From Brevibacterium renqingii (GTDB lineage: Bacteria; Actinomycetota; Actinomycetes; Actinomycetales; Brevibacteriaceae), in NCBI RefSeq assembly GCF_017808105.1, contig NZ_JADBHF010000001.1:248001-312000 (forward strand): 64,000 nucleotides of DNA, in the 5' to 3' direction. Under the pieces are notes generated by a model that did no database searches, had not been told where the DNA came from, and saw only the letters and a list, made by a program, of their open reading frames with translations. Below are positions 8,864-17,356 of the stretch, piece by piece. The position numbers and the translations under genes are program-made. The stretch's first letter is position 1. Every line of letters starts with the position of its first letter.

Positions 8864-10254
8864 CTCGATGCCTTCTCTGGGTTCTCGGGTGCTGGATATT
8901 CGGTCGCTGGGTTCTCGAGCTCGACCGCCTCGGCGGTGCTGCGCGGATAGGGGATGCGGGCCCTGACCAGCCAGCCCCCGCGGGACTTCGGACCGGCTTC
9001 GAGACTGCCGCCGAGCGCGCTCATGCGCTCCCTCATACCGACGATGCCCAGCCCCAGCCCCTCTCCCGCAGGCGGCGCTTCACGGGAACTCATCGGTGCG
9101 GGACCGCCGCTGGGTCGGGCATCACTGATCTCGACCTCGAGTTCGGCGGTGCCGTAGCGCAGCCTCACATCCACCTCGGCGCCGGTTCCCGCGTGGCGCG
9201 AGCAGTTGGTCAGCGATTCCTGGATGACGCGATAGATCGACATCTCGGTGATCGGGGTCAGCTCTCGCACGGTGCCGATCGTCGTGAACTCGACCGTCTG
9301 CCCGAACCGCCGCGCCGATTCCATGAGTTCGGGCAGGTCGCCGAGGCCGGGGTTGCCGTGCGTCGTCATCGTCGCAGCTTCTGCGTCGGCCCGATCGTCC
9401 GGGCCCGGCGAGGACTGAGTATCACGCAGGGTATAGACGAGGGCCCGCAGTTCGTCCACGGTTTCGCGCGTGGACGACTCGATGACCTGCAAGGACTCCC
9501 GAGCTTTGGCGGGATTCCTCTCAAGGCTGCGACGCGCGGCGGCCGCATGGATGCCGACGCCAGCAATATGGTGGGCGACCCCGTCATGGAGTTCCCGTGC
9601 GATGCGCACACGCTCGAGGTCGAGGGCCTGCCGGGTCAGCTGCTGTTCCTGCTCACGGACCTCTGCATTGGCAGCCCGAAGCTCGGCCAACAGCAGCCGT
9701 TGAGTCCACGCACGATCTCCGAAGAGCCACGCCCCGCCGAAGAAGGCCACGTTGATGAGGAAAGAGACGCCGGTCGCGGCCGCGAACTGAAGCAGCGTCA
9801 TGTCTCCGAGGTCGCCGTACTGCAGCATCGCCGCGACGATGATGTAGACGAAGATGGCCAGGCACAGCAGACATCGGGAGATGAAGGCCGTCCGCCGGCT
9901 GCGGCGGAATGCGCCGATCGCGTAGACGGAGATGAAGACGATGATCTGCGAGACTCCGGGTTCCATCACCTTGAGAATCTGCGCAGTGACATAGAGCGCG
10001 GCGGTGAACCAGGCGACGAGATTCGGGTGACGTCGTCTCCACAGCAGGGGCACGGCCACGGCCACCGAGAGCAGGCAGGTGACCCACAGCGGGGACGTGA
10101 AGTCCCAGAACCCGCTGCCGGCGTAGAGCACGGCGAAGACGATCGAACCGGCGGCCAGCCCCGCGACGAGCCAGACATCGGACCGCTTCGGGTTCCGGTC
10201 CTCGGGTGTGAGGATTCCGAACTCCGAGGCCGCCGACTCGTCTCTGCCACTCAT
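8860..10254 (-). CDS. Sensor histidine kinase, NarL-type (HisKA_3)
   Basis: Membrane kinase of 464 residues, partner of the regulator that follows. Four to five hydrophobic segments span about residues 25-165. A coiled region with EVREQEQQLTRQALDLERV precedes the H box ELHDGVAHHIAGVG, the usual motif of this class. The ATPase domain shows the N box IQESLTNCSRHAG and the G box GLGLGIVGMRERM. GGAGGA lies just before the ATG at 10254. The C-terminus overlaps the regulator ATG. The order kinase, regulator, ATPase, permease mirrors the convergent system at 2.2-6.1 kb. Confidence 0.9.
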   Translation of the reverse strand: MSGRDESAASEFGILTPEDRNPKRSDVWLVAGLAAGSIVFAVLYAGSGFWDFTSPLWVTCLLSVAVAVPLLWRRRHPNLVAWFTAALYVTAQILKVMEPGVSQIIVFISVYAIGAFRRSRRTAFISRCLLCLAIFVYIIVAAMLQYGDLGDMTLLQFAAATGVSFLINVAFFGGAWLFGDRAWTQRLLLAELRAANAEVREQEQQLTRQALDLERVRIARELHDGVAHHIAGVGIHAAAARRSLERNPAKARESLQVIESSTRETVDELRALVYTLRDTQSSPGPDDRADAEAATMTTHGNPGLGDLPELMESARRFGQTVEFTTIGTVRELTPITEMSIYRVIQESLTNCSRHAGTGAEVDVRLRYGTAELEVEISDARPSGGPAPMSSREAPPAGEGLGLGIVGMRERMSALGGSLEAGPKSRGGWLVRARIPYPRSTAEAVELENPATEYPAPENPEKASR

Positions 10255-10395
10255 TCCTCCAGCTTAGACATCGCGCGCGTGTGCGGGCATCCGTCTCCGT
10301 GGGGAAAGAGGCGGCGACGCTTCCGGCTCAGGAGGGAGACTCTGGGGCACTGAGCGCGCGAAGCGAGCCCACTGGATTGCGCACGCGATGCGGGC

Positions 10396-11004
10396 TCACC
10401 GCGGAGCGCGGGCCATCGGCTGCTTCTTGGCACTGACCACCGCGAGGTCGCGGTGGCGCCAGTGCACACGGGTTCTCATCCCCGCCTCGGCGAGCCAGGC
10501 CAGCTGATCTTCGAGGGTGCTGGGAGTATCCTCGACTCCGTCGATCGGGGTGACCACGTCCTCAGGATCGGCGGGGACGATGAGGTCGGCGAGCACGAAC
10601 CTGCCGCCTGCGGGGAGGATCTCGGCGATGCGGGTGAAGAGATCGGCCTTGTCGGGCCCATCGAGGTGATGGATCGCCAGCGTGGACATGACGAGGTCGA
10701 AGGGACCGGGCGGCAGCGGATCCTCGAGCCGACTCTCACGCAGCTCGGCGCGTTCGGGATCGAGGGTCCGTGCGGCGGCTGCGAGCATCTCGGCGCTGGC
10801 GTCGATGCCGAGGATGCGGGCTTCGGGAAGTCCCTCGGCGACGTTCTTCGCCGTCAGTCCGCTGCCGATGCCGAGGTCGAGGACGGTCCGTGGCCGGTGT
10901 TCGATCGCGGCGGCGGTCAGTTCGGCCTGCAGGCGTGGGTAGTCGGGGATCTCCTCGGCCATGAGCGCCCGGTAGGAGTCGGGGTCCCATGCGAATTCGG
11001 TCAT
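10396..11004 (-). CDS. Class I SAM-dependent methyltransferase
   Basis: Small-molecule methyltransferase of 202 residues. Motif I VLDLGIGSGLTAKNV binds S-adenosylmethionine near residue 42; the acidic residue ending strand 2 is in ILGIDASAEML; and FDLVMSTLAIHHLDGPDK is motif II with the post-motif His-His often found in ubiquinone/menaquinone-type enzymes. The late GGRFVLADLIVP is motif III. AAGGAG lies 8 nt before the ATG, and TAGGCT at 11035-11040 on the minus strand is a likely -10 box. The gene stands alone. The substrate cannot be inferred. Confidence 0.88.
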   Translation of the reverse strand: MTEFAWDPDSYRALMAEEIPDYPRLQAELTAAAIEHRPRTVLDLGIGSGLTAKNVAEGLPEARILGIDASAEMLAAAARTLDPERAELRESRLEDPLPPGPFDLVMSTLAIHHLDGPDKADLFTRIAEILPAGGRFVLADLIVPADPEDVVTPIDGVEDTPSTLEDQLAWLAEAGMRTRVHWRHRDLAVVSAKKQPMARAPR

Positions 11005-11052
11005 CGTGAGCTCCTTCGCCGCTGATGCGAGTGAGCCTACTCCCAGCAGCGG

Positions 11053-11868
11053 CTACAGGTCGATGGCGACGATCGGATCCGTGGTCGGCTGCTTCGAGCC
11101 GCCCTCGGGTTCGACCGTGATGCCGAAGACGCTGCCGGCGGAGAACTTCTCGTCGGCGATGGTCACCGCCTTGTCCGACATCAGACCGACGCTTTCAGGA
11201 CCGGAATCGCCGATCACCCACATCTGCATCGACTTGCCCGAAGGGGCGGGTCCGACGTCGTTGGGGCTGAGTCGGATGAGCTGCTGGCTTTCGGAGGAGA
11301 GCACGGTGACCGATCCGCCTTCCGGCAGCTCGGCGGTGCTCGTGCGCAGATCGGTCGCCTCCATCAGTCGAGTGGACTCGTCGAGCTGCTGCTGCGTCGC
11401 CGCGAGATCGGCTTCGAGTTCGTTCTGACGCTGATTCTGCTGCCAGATCGTCGCTCCGAAACCAGCGACGACGATGAGGACGGCCGCCGCGGCGACGTAG
11501 GGCAGCCAGGATCGGCGTCCGCCCCTGCGCTCCCGACGCTCGGCCAACGACACCGGCTCGGCCGGCGGCGCAGATTCGGACGTCGATGCCGGTTCGGGCG
11601 ACGACTCGGCCGGTCTTCCGGTCTGCACCTCGGCGCTGGTCTCCTGCTCATGGGTCTCGGGGATCCGCAGGATCGCCGCACGAGCTGCGGCACTGACCTC
11701 GGCCGGTTCATCAGATCCTGCTGTCTCCGCCATGACCTCGTCATAGGCAGCGACCTCGGCTCGGAAATCCGGATCGGAATCGGACAGGGCACGTGCCTCG
11801 GCGAGTTCGGCATCGCTGAGCCCGCCGAGGGCCAGGCCGGCGGCCAGATAATCACGATCGGTGCTCAT
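11053..11868 (-). CDS. rskA: Anti-sigma-K factor RskA
   Basis: Membrane-spanning inhibitor of SigK, 271 residues. The cytoplasmic N-terminus holds the short anti-sigma helical segment YLAAGLALGGLSDAELAEA and an EVSAAARAAILRIP helix. A single membrane helix runs about residues 121-142. The extracytoplasmic RskA domain follows, with LPEGGSVTVLSSESQQLIRL, the MQMWVIGDSGPESVGLM core and FGITVEPEGGSKQPTTDPI near the end. Its ATG overlaps the sigK stop by 4 bp, the normal arrangement for this pair. In mycobacteria the homologue is cleaved in steps to release SigK; the signal here is unknown, but neighbouring genes point to envelope or redox stress. Confidence 0.93.
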   Translation of the reverse strand: MSTDRDYLAAGLALGGLSDAELAEARALSDSDPDFRAEVAAYDEVMAETAGSDEPAEVSAAARAAILRIPETHEQETSAEVQTGRPAESSPEPASTSESAPPAEPVSLAERRERRGGRRSWLPYVAAAAVLIVVAGFGATIWQQNQRQNELEADLAATQQQLDESTRLMEATDLRTSTAELPEGGSVTVLSSESQQLIRLSPNDVGPAPSGKSMQMWVIGDSGPESVGLMSDKAVTIADEKFSAGSVFGITVEPEGGSKQPTTDPIVAIDL

Positions 11869-12440
11869 CGGCTCGCCTCCAACTCGTCTCGCAGCTTCTT
11901 CATTCCGTCTCTGATCCGTGACTTGATGGTACCCAGCGGCACCTTGAGATTCTCCGAGATCTGGGCGTGGGTCAGTCCCTGGTAGAAGGCCATGACGATC
12001 GGCGTGGACTGCTCCGGGGGAAGGACCTTCAGGGCAGTCACGGTGCGGTCGGACTCGGCCCGGTCGATGACCGTCTGTTCGACCTGATCGCCTGTCTCCG
12101 CGGAGGAGCGCAGACCATCGGCGAAGTCACGATCCTGCTGGGACTGAACGCTGCGCACACAGTCGATGGCTCGCCTGCGGCACAGCGTGATCAGCCATGC
12201 TCTGCCCGTGCCGCGCTCGGGATCGAATCGCCCGCAGCGCGTCCACACCTCGGCGAAGCACTCCTGGAGGACTTCCTCGGCCAGAGACCGGCTCTTCACG
12301 ATCCGCAGGATCAGAGCCAGGAGGAGACGGGACTGATCGGTGAACAGGCGCTCGAACGCTGCTCGGTCGCCGCCGGCGATGCGCATCAGGAGATCGCCGG
12401 TGGAATCCGTGGAAGCCTCCGTCGGGGCATCAGAACTCAT
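11865..12440 (-). CDS. sigK: ECF RNA polymerase sigma factor SigK
   Basis: Extracytoplasmic-function sigma factor of 191 residues, of the RskA-partnered ECF19 group. Region 2 contains AAFERLFTDQSRLLLALILRI and EEVLQECFAEVWTR followed by AWLITLCRRRAIDCVR. Region 4 has LPPEQSTPIVMAFYQGLTHAQI and VPLGTIKSRIRDGMKKLR. The ATG at 12440 is chosen because CATGAT ends 6 nt upstream and an in-frame extension lacks sigma homology. It is coupled to rskA by a 4-bp overlap. Two promoters at 13443-13469 and 15118-15144 fit the known SigK consensus, so its direct targets are probably the fasciclin and oxidoreductase genes. Confidence 0.93.
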   Translation of the reverse strand: MSSDAPTEASTDSTGDLLMRIAGGDRAAFERLFTDQSRLLLALILRIVKSRSLAEEVLQECFAEVWTRCGRFDPERGTGRAWLITLCRRRAIDCVRSVQSQQDRDFADGLRSSAETGDQVEQTVIDRAESDRTVTALKVLPPEQSTPIVMAFYQGLTHAQISENLKVPLGTIKSRIRDGMKKLRDELEASR

Positions 12441-12446
12441 TGCTCC

Positions 12447-12452
12447 ATCATG
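12447..12452 (-). promoter_or_regulatory. -10 box CATGAT, leaderless start of sigK
   Basis: CATGAT on the minus strand ends 6 nt before the sigK ATG. No CCATCC element was seen upstream, so this looks like housekeeping rather than SigK-dependent transcription. Confidence 0.4.
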
Positions 12453-12587
12453 CCACCCCAGCACAGGCCGCTCACTCCTGCCGGTGACGGTCGGGCGTGT
12501 GATGGACCGACGTGTGCTGATCTGCGGTGGCGCGAGCGCTGCTGTCGTGGACTGAGATGCGGGCACGGCAGAGAAGGCGAACGAGGA

Positions 12588-12634
12588 AGTGGCCGGGGAC
12601 CGAACTCCGGTCGGAGGATCGATTCCCGGCCACT
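12588..12634 (-). terminator. Hairpin downstream of the fasciclin gene
   Basis: A perfect 10-bp stem, AGTGGCCGGG at 12588-12597 pairing with CCCGGCCACT at 12625-12634, encloses a second small hairpin, GACCG/CGGTC. It lies about 35 bp past the fasciclin stop, where a terminator separating this gene from sigK is expected. No U-tract is present, as is usual in GC-rich actinobacteria. Confidence 0.65.
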
Positions 12635-12668
12635 GCACTGTGAGCCTCTATCGGATGCAGTGCTCCGC

Positions 12669-13364
12669 TCACTTCTCCGGCATCATCACGGCATCGACCA
12701 TGTACACGGTGGCATTCGCCGTCTTGACTCCACCGCAGACCAGCTCGGCGTCGTCGAACTTCATGTCCTCGCCCTTACCGGACACCTCGACCTTCGAACC
12801 CTCGACGGTCTTGTGTTCGCCGGCGATCTCATCGGGGGAGAGCTGACCGGGGATGACATGGTAGGTCAGCACCTTCGTGAGTTCGTCCGAGTCCTCGGCC
12901 AGGGCGTCGAGGTCGTCCTTCGGCACATCGGCGAAGGCGTCGTCTGTCGGGGCGATGACCGTGAACTCGTCGCTGTTGAGCGTGTCGACGAGGTCGACAT
13001 CCGGGTTGAGTTCGCCCGAGACCGCTTTGGTCAGGGTCGAGAGCATCGGATTGTTCGAGGCCGCAGTGGCGACCGGATCCTCAGCCATGCCCTCGACGGA
13101 GCCGGCGCCTTTGGGGTTCTGTTCGGCATAGGAGCTGCAGCCGGAGCCGACGAGGTCGCTGTCCTCCATCGAAGCGTCGCCGGACTCCTCGGGCATCTGG
13201 GATTCATTCGAGTCCGCCGGCTGGGACTCGGAGCTGCCGGAATCCGAACCGGACTTCTCGCTTCCCGAATCCGAACCCATGCCCGAGCAGCCGCTCAGTG
13301 CCATGAGCCCGATCGCTCCGGCCGAGAGAATGGTGGCGGTCCGTGTGCGAAGCAGTGTTTTCAT
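12669..13364 (-). CDS. Fasciclin (FAS1) domain lipoprotein, MPT70/MPT83-like
   Basis: Surface lipoprotein of 231 residues. A signal peptide ends in the lipobox LSGC with Cys26. A Ser/Asp/Glu-rich spacer follows to about residue 75, and then a single FAS1 domain with [32 protein letters not shown] and [13 protein letters not shown], ending in [12 protein letters not shown]. The same fold occurs in the SigK-controlled mycobacterial antigens MPT70 and MPT83. A SigK-type promoter stands upstream, with AAGGAG 6 nt before the ATG. It probably takes part in surface adhesion or envelope protection; the ligand is unknown. Confidence 0.93.
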   Translation of the reverse strand: MKTLLRTRTATILSAGAIGLMALSGCSGMGSDSGSEKSGSDSGSSESQPADSNESQMPEESGDASMEDSDLVGSGCSSYAEQNPKGAGSVEGMAEDPVATAASNNPMLSTLTKAVSGELNPDVDLVDTLNSDEFTVIAPTDDAFADVPKDDLDALAEDSDELTKVLTYHVIPGQLSPDEIAGEHKTVEGSKVEVSGKGEDMKFDDAELVCGGVKTANATVYMVDAVMMPEK

Positions 13365-13442
13365 CGTTCTTCTCCTTGTCGACAGTGATGCGTTTCAGCG
13401 CACAGCTGTGAAGTCGTCTCCATTGCTCGCTGTGTACTTGGT

Positions 13443-13469
13443 ATTCGCAGCGGATGCGGATGCGGATGG
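13443..13469 (-). promoter_or_regulatory. SigK-type promoter of the fasciclin gene
   Basis: On the minus strand CCATCC (13469-13464) is followed after 15 nt by GCGAAT (13448-13443). This fits the -35/-10 pair I recall for mycobacterial SigK (CCATCC and CCGAAT). The spacer contains three CGGATG hexamer copies on the plus strand (13451-13468), so its length may be prone to slippage. Confidence 0.65.
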
Positions 13470-13520
13470 GTGGATCGCCGAAGAGATTTGAGAGACTCAT
13501 CGTCGAGGCGGTGCCGGTCC

Positions 13521-15110
13521 TCATTCGACTCGGAACTGGATGTGGTGGTGACCGGTGGCGGAGTTCGGGATTGGGTCCCGGCGCTTGGCAGTCTGCACCG
13601 TCCCGTCCTTGTCCGTGGCGCGGACGGTCAGAGTGTGAGAGCCGGGCTCCACCTCGGCGAAATCGGTCCGCCACTGTCGCCACGTGTCGATGGTGACCTC
13701 CTCGGCGAGTGCGGCTTCGGTCCAGTCACCGTCGTCGAGGCGGACCTCGACGCTCTCGATCCCCGATCGCTGCGCCCAGGCCGTGCCGCCGACTCGGACG
13801 TTCCCGGCGGAGACCGTCGCCAGGGGCTTCGGCACCTCGATTCGGGAGGCGACGAGGATGGGGGCCTGCGCGTCCCAGCCGCGGTCGGTCCAATAGGCGG
13901 TCTTCTCATCGAAGCGGGTGACCTCGAGTTCGGTCACCCATTTGGTGGCCGAGACGAAGCCGTAGAGGCCGGGCACGACGAGCCGAGCGGGGAACCCGTG
14001 TTCGGGAGGCAGGGGCGCTCCATTCATCCCGACGGCCAGCAGCGCATCGCGCTCATCGGTCAGTGCCGCCAGCGGAGTCGAGGCGGTGAAGCCGTCGAAG
14101 GAATGGGACAGCACCATATCGGCATCCTCGCTCGGTCCAGCGCGGCCGAGCAGCTCGCGCACCGGGAAGCCCAACCAGGTGGCAGTGCCGACGAGGTCGC
14201 CTCCGACGGGGTTCGAGACGCAGGTGAGGGTGATGTGATGCTCCTCGAGCGGCAGGTCGAGGACGTCTTCCATCGTCAGCGTGACCTCGTTCTCGACCAT
14301 TCCGTGGATGCGCAGCGACCACTCGACCGGTTCGATGGCCGGCGGAGCGAGCACCGTGTCGATGCGATAGAAGTCCTCGCGATCGGTGACGAAAGGAACC
14401 GCTCCCGCGACGTTCGCGCTCGCCGAGGCGGGTATCGCCGGTGCCTTCCTCGCCGGTTCGGGCAGGACCAGCCGCGTGACCGCGGCTCCGGCGTCCTGTG
14501 CCAAGGAGGCCACGGTCTGACCGGCGGCGACGGCGGCGGCACCGGCGGCTGCGAGGACGCCGGCGAGGCGGATGAATTGTCGCCGGTCCGCCTGTCCCGC
14601 CGCTGCCTCGCCCGTCGACGAGGCGTGTGCCTCTCGAGCCGGTCCGCCGGGACGGTGCGATCCGAGCAGCAGGCGGAAGACGATGAGGCCGAGCACGAGA
14701 CCGACGAGTGCGGGGACTGCGTCGGCGGGGCGGGCCCCGGGCTGCAGCAGGATCGCCGCGACGGGGACCAGGCCCGCGGCAGTCAGCAGCAGCGTCGCCA
14801 GGCGGGTTCTCCGGGCGGAGCCGGTGCCTCCCCGGGCCAGGCTGCCGATGAGTCCCCCGAGGGCGAGTGCGGCCAGACCCGTGCAGGCGATGAGGAAAGG
14901 TTTGTCGTTGTGCCCGAGCAGGTCGATGACCGGTTCGACGACCGCCGGGGGTGCCAGCGGGATGAGAGTCTGTCCGAGTGTGAGCAGCGGTGCGGCAGGC
15001 GGCCCGAGCGCGCGGGCGAGCAGATCGGCCGCACCGAAGAGGACGAGAGCGGCGGCGATTCCGGCGGCCGCACCTCGGGCGCGGCCTTCCACGTGATGAC
15101 GTCGGTTCAT
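13521..15110 (-). CDS. Membrane-anchored molybdopterin-dependent oxidoreductase (sulfite oxidase family)
   Basis: Extracytoplasmic oxidoreductase of 529 residues. The N-terminal half has about four membrane helices (residues 10-170), followed by a further hydrophobic segment at about 180-205 beginning RRQFIRLAGVLAAAGAAAVAAG, which resembles a Tat-like signal anchor. The sulfite-oxidase-type domain starts near 230, with the molybdenum-ligand Cys in ITLTCVSNPVGG. A C-terminal Ig-like Mo-co dimerisation domain (VRVGGTAWAQRSGIESVEV) ends the protein. The start at 15110 is supported by a SigK-type -10 ending 7 bp upstream. YedY-like enzymes repair oxidised methionine or reduce small molecules; the substrate here is unknown. 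It belongs to the SigK module. Confidence 0.9.
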   Translation of the reverse strand: MNRRHHVEGRARGAAAGIAAALVLFGAADLLARALGPPAAPLLTLGQTLIPLAPPAVVEPVIDLLGHNDKPFLIACTGLAALALGGLIGSLARGGTGSARRTRLATLLLTAAGLVPVAAILLQPGARPADAVPALVGLVLGLIVFRLLLGSHRPGGPAREAHASSTGEAAAGQADRRQFIRLAGVLAAAGAAAVAAGQTVASLAQDAGAAVTRLVLPEPARKAPAIPASASANVAGAVPFVTDREDFYRIDTVLAPPAIEPVEWSLRIHGMVENEVTLTMEDVLDLPLEEHHITLTCVSNPVGGDLVGTATWLGFPVRELLGRAGPSEDADMVLSHSFDGFTASTPLAALTDERDALLAVGMNGAPLPPEHGFPARLVVPGLYGFVSATKWVTELEVTRFDEKTAYWTDRGWDAQAPILVASRIEVPKPLATVSAGNVRVGGTAWAQRSGIESVEVRLDDGDWTEAALAEEVTIDTWRQWRTDFAEVEPGSHTLTVRATDKDGTVQTAKRRDPIPNSATGHHHIQFRVE

Positions 15111-15117
15111 GACGGTG

Positions 15118-15144
15118 ATTCGGAGCCATGGCCGGAGCGGATGG
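15118..15144 (-). promoter_or_regulatory. SigK-type promoter of the molybdopterin oxidoreductase gene
   Basis: On the minus strand CCATCC (15144-15139) and CCGAAT (15123-15118) are separated by exactly 15 nt, the same as upstream of the fasciclin gene. The predicted transcript begins within a few nucleotides of the ATG at 15110, so the gene is probably leaderless. Confidence 0.7.
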
Positions 15145-15206
15145 GCTGGAGCCCGCTTTCTCCGTCCGTTCATCGGATGGTCAGTGACCTCGTCGGTGAG
15201 CTGTCG

Positions 15207-15212
15207 TAGCAT
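15207..15212 (+). promoter_or_regulatory. -10 box TAGCAT, leaderless start of OsmC-family gene
   Basis: TAGCAT ends 6 nt before the ATG at 15219, and no ribosome-binding site is present. Confidence 0.5.
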
Positions 15213-15218
15213 GGTGCA

Positions 15219-15722
15219 ATGACTGAGAACCCCGGATACGCCCAACCGCAGGCTCCGAGCGGAGACTCGGACGAGCCGAAGAGCCCGAGTGCTCCCATCT
15301 ACACCGCGAAGGTCGAGAACCTCGGCGGCACCTCCGGAGAGGTGCGAGTCGATGACGGTCAGACCCTGCCCACGGCACCGACGTCGAACGTCGACCAGGG
15401 CAACAACCCCGAACAGTTCCTCGCCATGGCCTGGTCGACCTGCCTCGGCGAGACCCTGAAGGTCGTGCTCGCCGTCAACGAGCTCGAGGCCCTGTCCCGT
15501 GTGCGAGTCGAGGTCGAACTGCACAAGGAGGCCTCGGGCAGCGGCTTCTACTTCGCACCGCACGCCTTCATCTCCATCGAGGGAGTCTCCGACGAGGACG
15601 CGGAGAAGTACGCCGCCCGCGCCCACGCCCGCTGCCCGATCTCGAAGCTGCTCATGGGCAAGGGCACCCCGATCGTCGATATCGAACCGTACAAGAACCC
15701 GGACGACTTCCAGCTCAGCTGA
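15219..15722 (+). CDS. OsmC/Ohr-family peroxiredoxin (Ohr-like)
   Basis: Thiol-dependent peroxidase of the cytoplasm that reduces organic hydroperoxides, 167 residues. The two catalytic cysteines are present: Cys75 in MAWSTCLGETL at the start of the central helix and Cys139 in HARCPISKLL. A polar N-terminal extension of about 25 residues precedes the family fold. It is read divergently from the SigK-controlled oxidoreductase and is the first of three OsmC-family genes within 9 kb. Electrons normally come from lipoylated proteins or thiols. Confidence 0.92.
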   Translation: MTENPGYAQPQAPSGDSDEPKSPSAPIYTAKVENLGGTSGEVRVDDGQTLPTAPTSNVDQGNNPEQFLAMAWSTCLGETLKVVLAVNELEALSRVRVEVELHKEASGSGFYFAPHAFISIEGVSDEDAEKYAARAHARCPISKLLMGKGTPIVDIEPYKNPDDFQLS

Positions 15723-15768
15723 GTCCGATCCGTCGGGATTCGGGAACCGGGTGATGTGAGGAGTCGGT

Positions 15769-16458
15769 ATGGAGGCGGATCTGCAGGAAGCCATCTTCCT
15801 CGCACTCGACCTCACCGGAACCTTCGTCTTCGCCGTATCCGGAGTGCTGTTGGCCGCCCGGCGCAGCTTCGACATCACCGGTGGGCTGGTGCTCGGGATG
15901 ATGACCGGCATCGGCGGCGGAATGATCCGCGATGTCCTGCTCGACCGGGTGCCCAATGCGCTCGGCCAGCCCATCTATCTCGCCCCCGCGGTGATCGCGA
16001 CCCTGCTCGTCTACATCATCGGCACCCATGTCTCCCGCGCCCGGATCTGGATCGTCGCCTTCGACGCGATGGGCCTCGCACTCTTCAGCGTCACGGGTAC
16101 GACCATCGCGCTGGCGGCCGATGCGAACTATCCTGCCGCGCTGCTCATGGGTGCGCTGACGGCCTGCGGCGGCGGACTCATGCGCGATGCCGTGGCCAGC
16201 GAGGATCCGGCGATCTTCCGCGGCACCGACCTCTACCTCATCCCTGCCCTGTTCGGATCCGGTCTGACGCTCCTCGCCGAGGTGGCCGGACTGCTGAACG
16301 GCATCACCTCGCTGCTCATCGCGGCCGCCGCCTTCGCCTTCCGCATGCTCGCCTGGAGACTGCAGTGGAGGGTCCCGCAGCCGATGCGGCAGTGGTCCTA
16401 CCGGGAGACCGGCCGGCGGATGAAGAAGCTGCCCTCGGTGTTCCGGAAGCCTGACTGA
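15769..16458 (+). CDS. TRIC/UPF0126 family membrane channel
   Basis: Integral membrane protein of 229 residues from the trimeric intracellular cation channel family (UPF0126, YadS/YicG relatives). Its seven hydrophobic helices form the family's internal repeat: ALDLTGTFVFAVSGVLLAARR with GMMTGIGGGMIRDVLLDR, then FDAMGLALFSVTGTTIAL with TACGGGLMRDAVA. The two GGG-M-RD motifs are the conserved kink and basic residues. AGGAG lies 6 nt before the ATG. A basic C-terminal tail follows the last helix. Bacterial members conduct potassium and sodium in vitro; the role in this cell is unknown. Confidence 0.92.
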   Translation: MEADLQEAIFLALDLTGTFVFAVSGVLLAARRSFDITGGLVLGMMTGIGGGMIRDVLLDRVPNALGQPIYLAPAVIATLLVYIIGTHVSRARIWIVAFDAMGLALFSVTGTTIALAADANYPAALLMGALTACGGGLMRDAVASEDPAIFRGTDLYLIPALFGSGLTLLAEVAGLLNGITSLLIAAAAFAFRMLAWRLQWRVPQPMRQWSYRETGRRMKKLPSVFRKPD

Positions 16459-16465
16459 GACGTGC

Positions 16466-16471
16466 GACGAT
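16466..16471 (+). promoter_or_regulatory. -10-like GACGAT before the membrane-protein gene
   Basis: GACGAT ends 6 nt before the ATG at 16478 and matches the spacing of the other leaderless starts, although its first base departs from TANNNT. Confidence 0.3.
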
Positions 16472-16477
16472 GAAGGC

Positions 16478-17326
16478 ATGAACACGACACCGCCCGAGAA
16501 TTCCGAGCAGCCGGAGACCGAACCCGTTCCGACATGGTCGCGTGACCTGCGGAGAGTGCTCGGCATCAGCCTCTTCGGAGCCCTGTTCGTGACTCTTTAC
16601 GTCTGGCTCGCCTCGACCGGCCTCATGCGTGAGAAGGGCTCACTCGACACGCTCGAGGCCGATGCGGTGTGGGCGGGCATCTGCGCCGGCGTGCTGGTCT
16701 TCATGTTCCCGTTCCTGTTCTTCGAGATCAAGCGGGTCGACAACGGGTTCCGTCGTGATGGTCTCGTGCCGCTGGTCCTGCTCAGCGTGGGCGGCGGCGG
16801 GGTGATCATCACACTGGTGATGATGGTCTGGCCTCTCTTCCTCGGAGACCGGGCACTTCCCGGCACAGTCGCGGCCGAACTGGGCAGCGACCCCGCCAGC
16901 GTCCTCCTCGTGCTGTTCTTCGTCATCGCCGGCATGGCGTGGTGCCTGGCCCTGCTGCTGCCGATGATGGTCGGCGGGTACAAGGTCGCTCTGCCCCTGC
17001 TCCTGCCCTATCTGGGGACGATCTTCCTCTTCCCCATCGCGGGGGTGAAGATCTTCGAGAACCCGCCGAGCCCCGCGAGCACGGTCATCTGGGCTGGAGC
17101 CGCCCTGGCCGGACTGGCGGTGCTGACGATTCTCGCAGGTCTGCGCAACATCATCGACCGGCCGAAGCCGCAGACGACCGAGGTCGAGCGGGCCGAGGCC
17201 CATCGGCGGTACCAGCAGCTGCGACAGCGGTTCGGCCACACGAACGGCGGACCCAGGCCGGGAATCGATGAGCTGCCGCCGCGACCACCCCACCCGCCGC
17301 GACCACCCCACCCGCCACGGAGGTGA
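16478..17326 (+). CDS. Integral membrane protein of unknown function
   Basis: A 282-residue protein with six or seven membrane helices between about residues 25 and 225, followed by a cytoplasmic tail. The tail has a charged helix (VERAEAHRRYQQLRQRFG) and ends in a Pro/His/Arg repeat, PPRPPHPPRPPHPPRR. That repeat is encoded by two exact copies of an 18-bp unit. I do not recognise a family. The gene follows the TRIC channel gene by 19 bp on the same strand but seems to have its own promoter. Its repeat end may vary between strains. Confidence 0.8.
   Translation: MNTTPPENSEQPETEPVPTWSRDLRRVLGISLFGALFVTLYVWLASTGLMREKGSLDTLEADAVWAGICAGVLVFMFPFLFFEIKRVDNGFRRDGLVPLVLLSVGGGGVIITLVMMVWPLFLGDRALPGTVAAELGSDPASVLLVLFFVIAGMAWCLALLLPMMVGGYKVALPLLLPYLGTIFLFPIAGVKIFENPPSPASTVIWAGAALAGLAVLTILAGLRNIIDRPKPQTTEVERAEAHRRYQQLRQRFGHTNGGPRPGIDELPPRPPHPPRPPHPPRR
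17279..17314 (+). repeat. 18-bp tandem repeat, two copies, in a coding 3' end
   Basis: The unit CCGCGACCACCCCACCCG occurs at 17279-17296 and 17297-17314. It keeps the reading frame and adds six residues per copy. Confidence 0.9.
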
Positions 17327-17356
17327 CTGCGCGGGGCCGCCTTGGGGAGGTGGGAC

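Noticed and set aside
13470..15209. Long open frame antisense to the molybdopterin oxidoreductase gene
   Set aside because: The opposite strand encodes a full family match with cofactor motif; the antisense product has no family features and reflects GC-rich codon bias.
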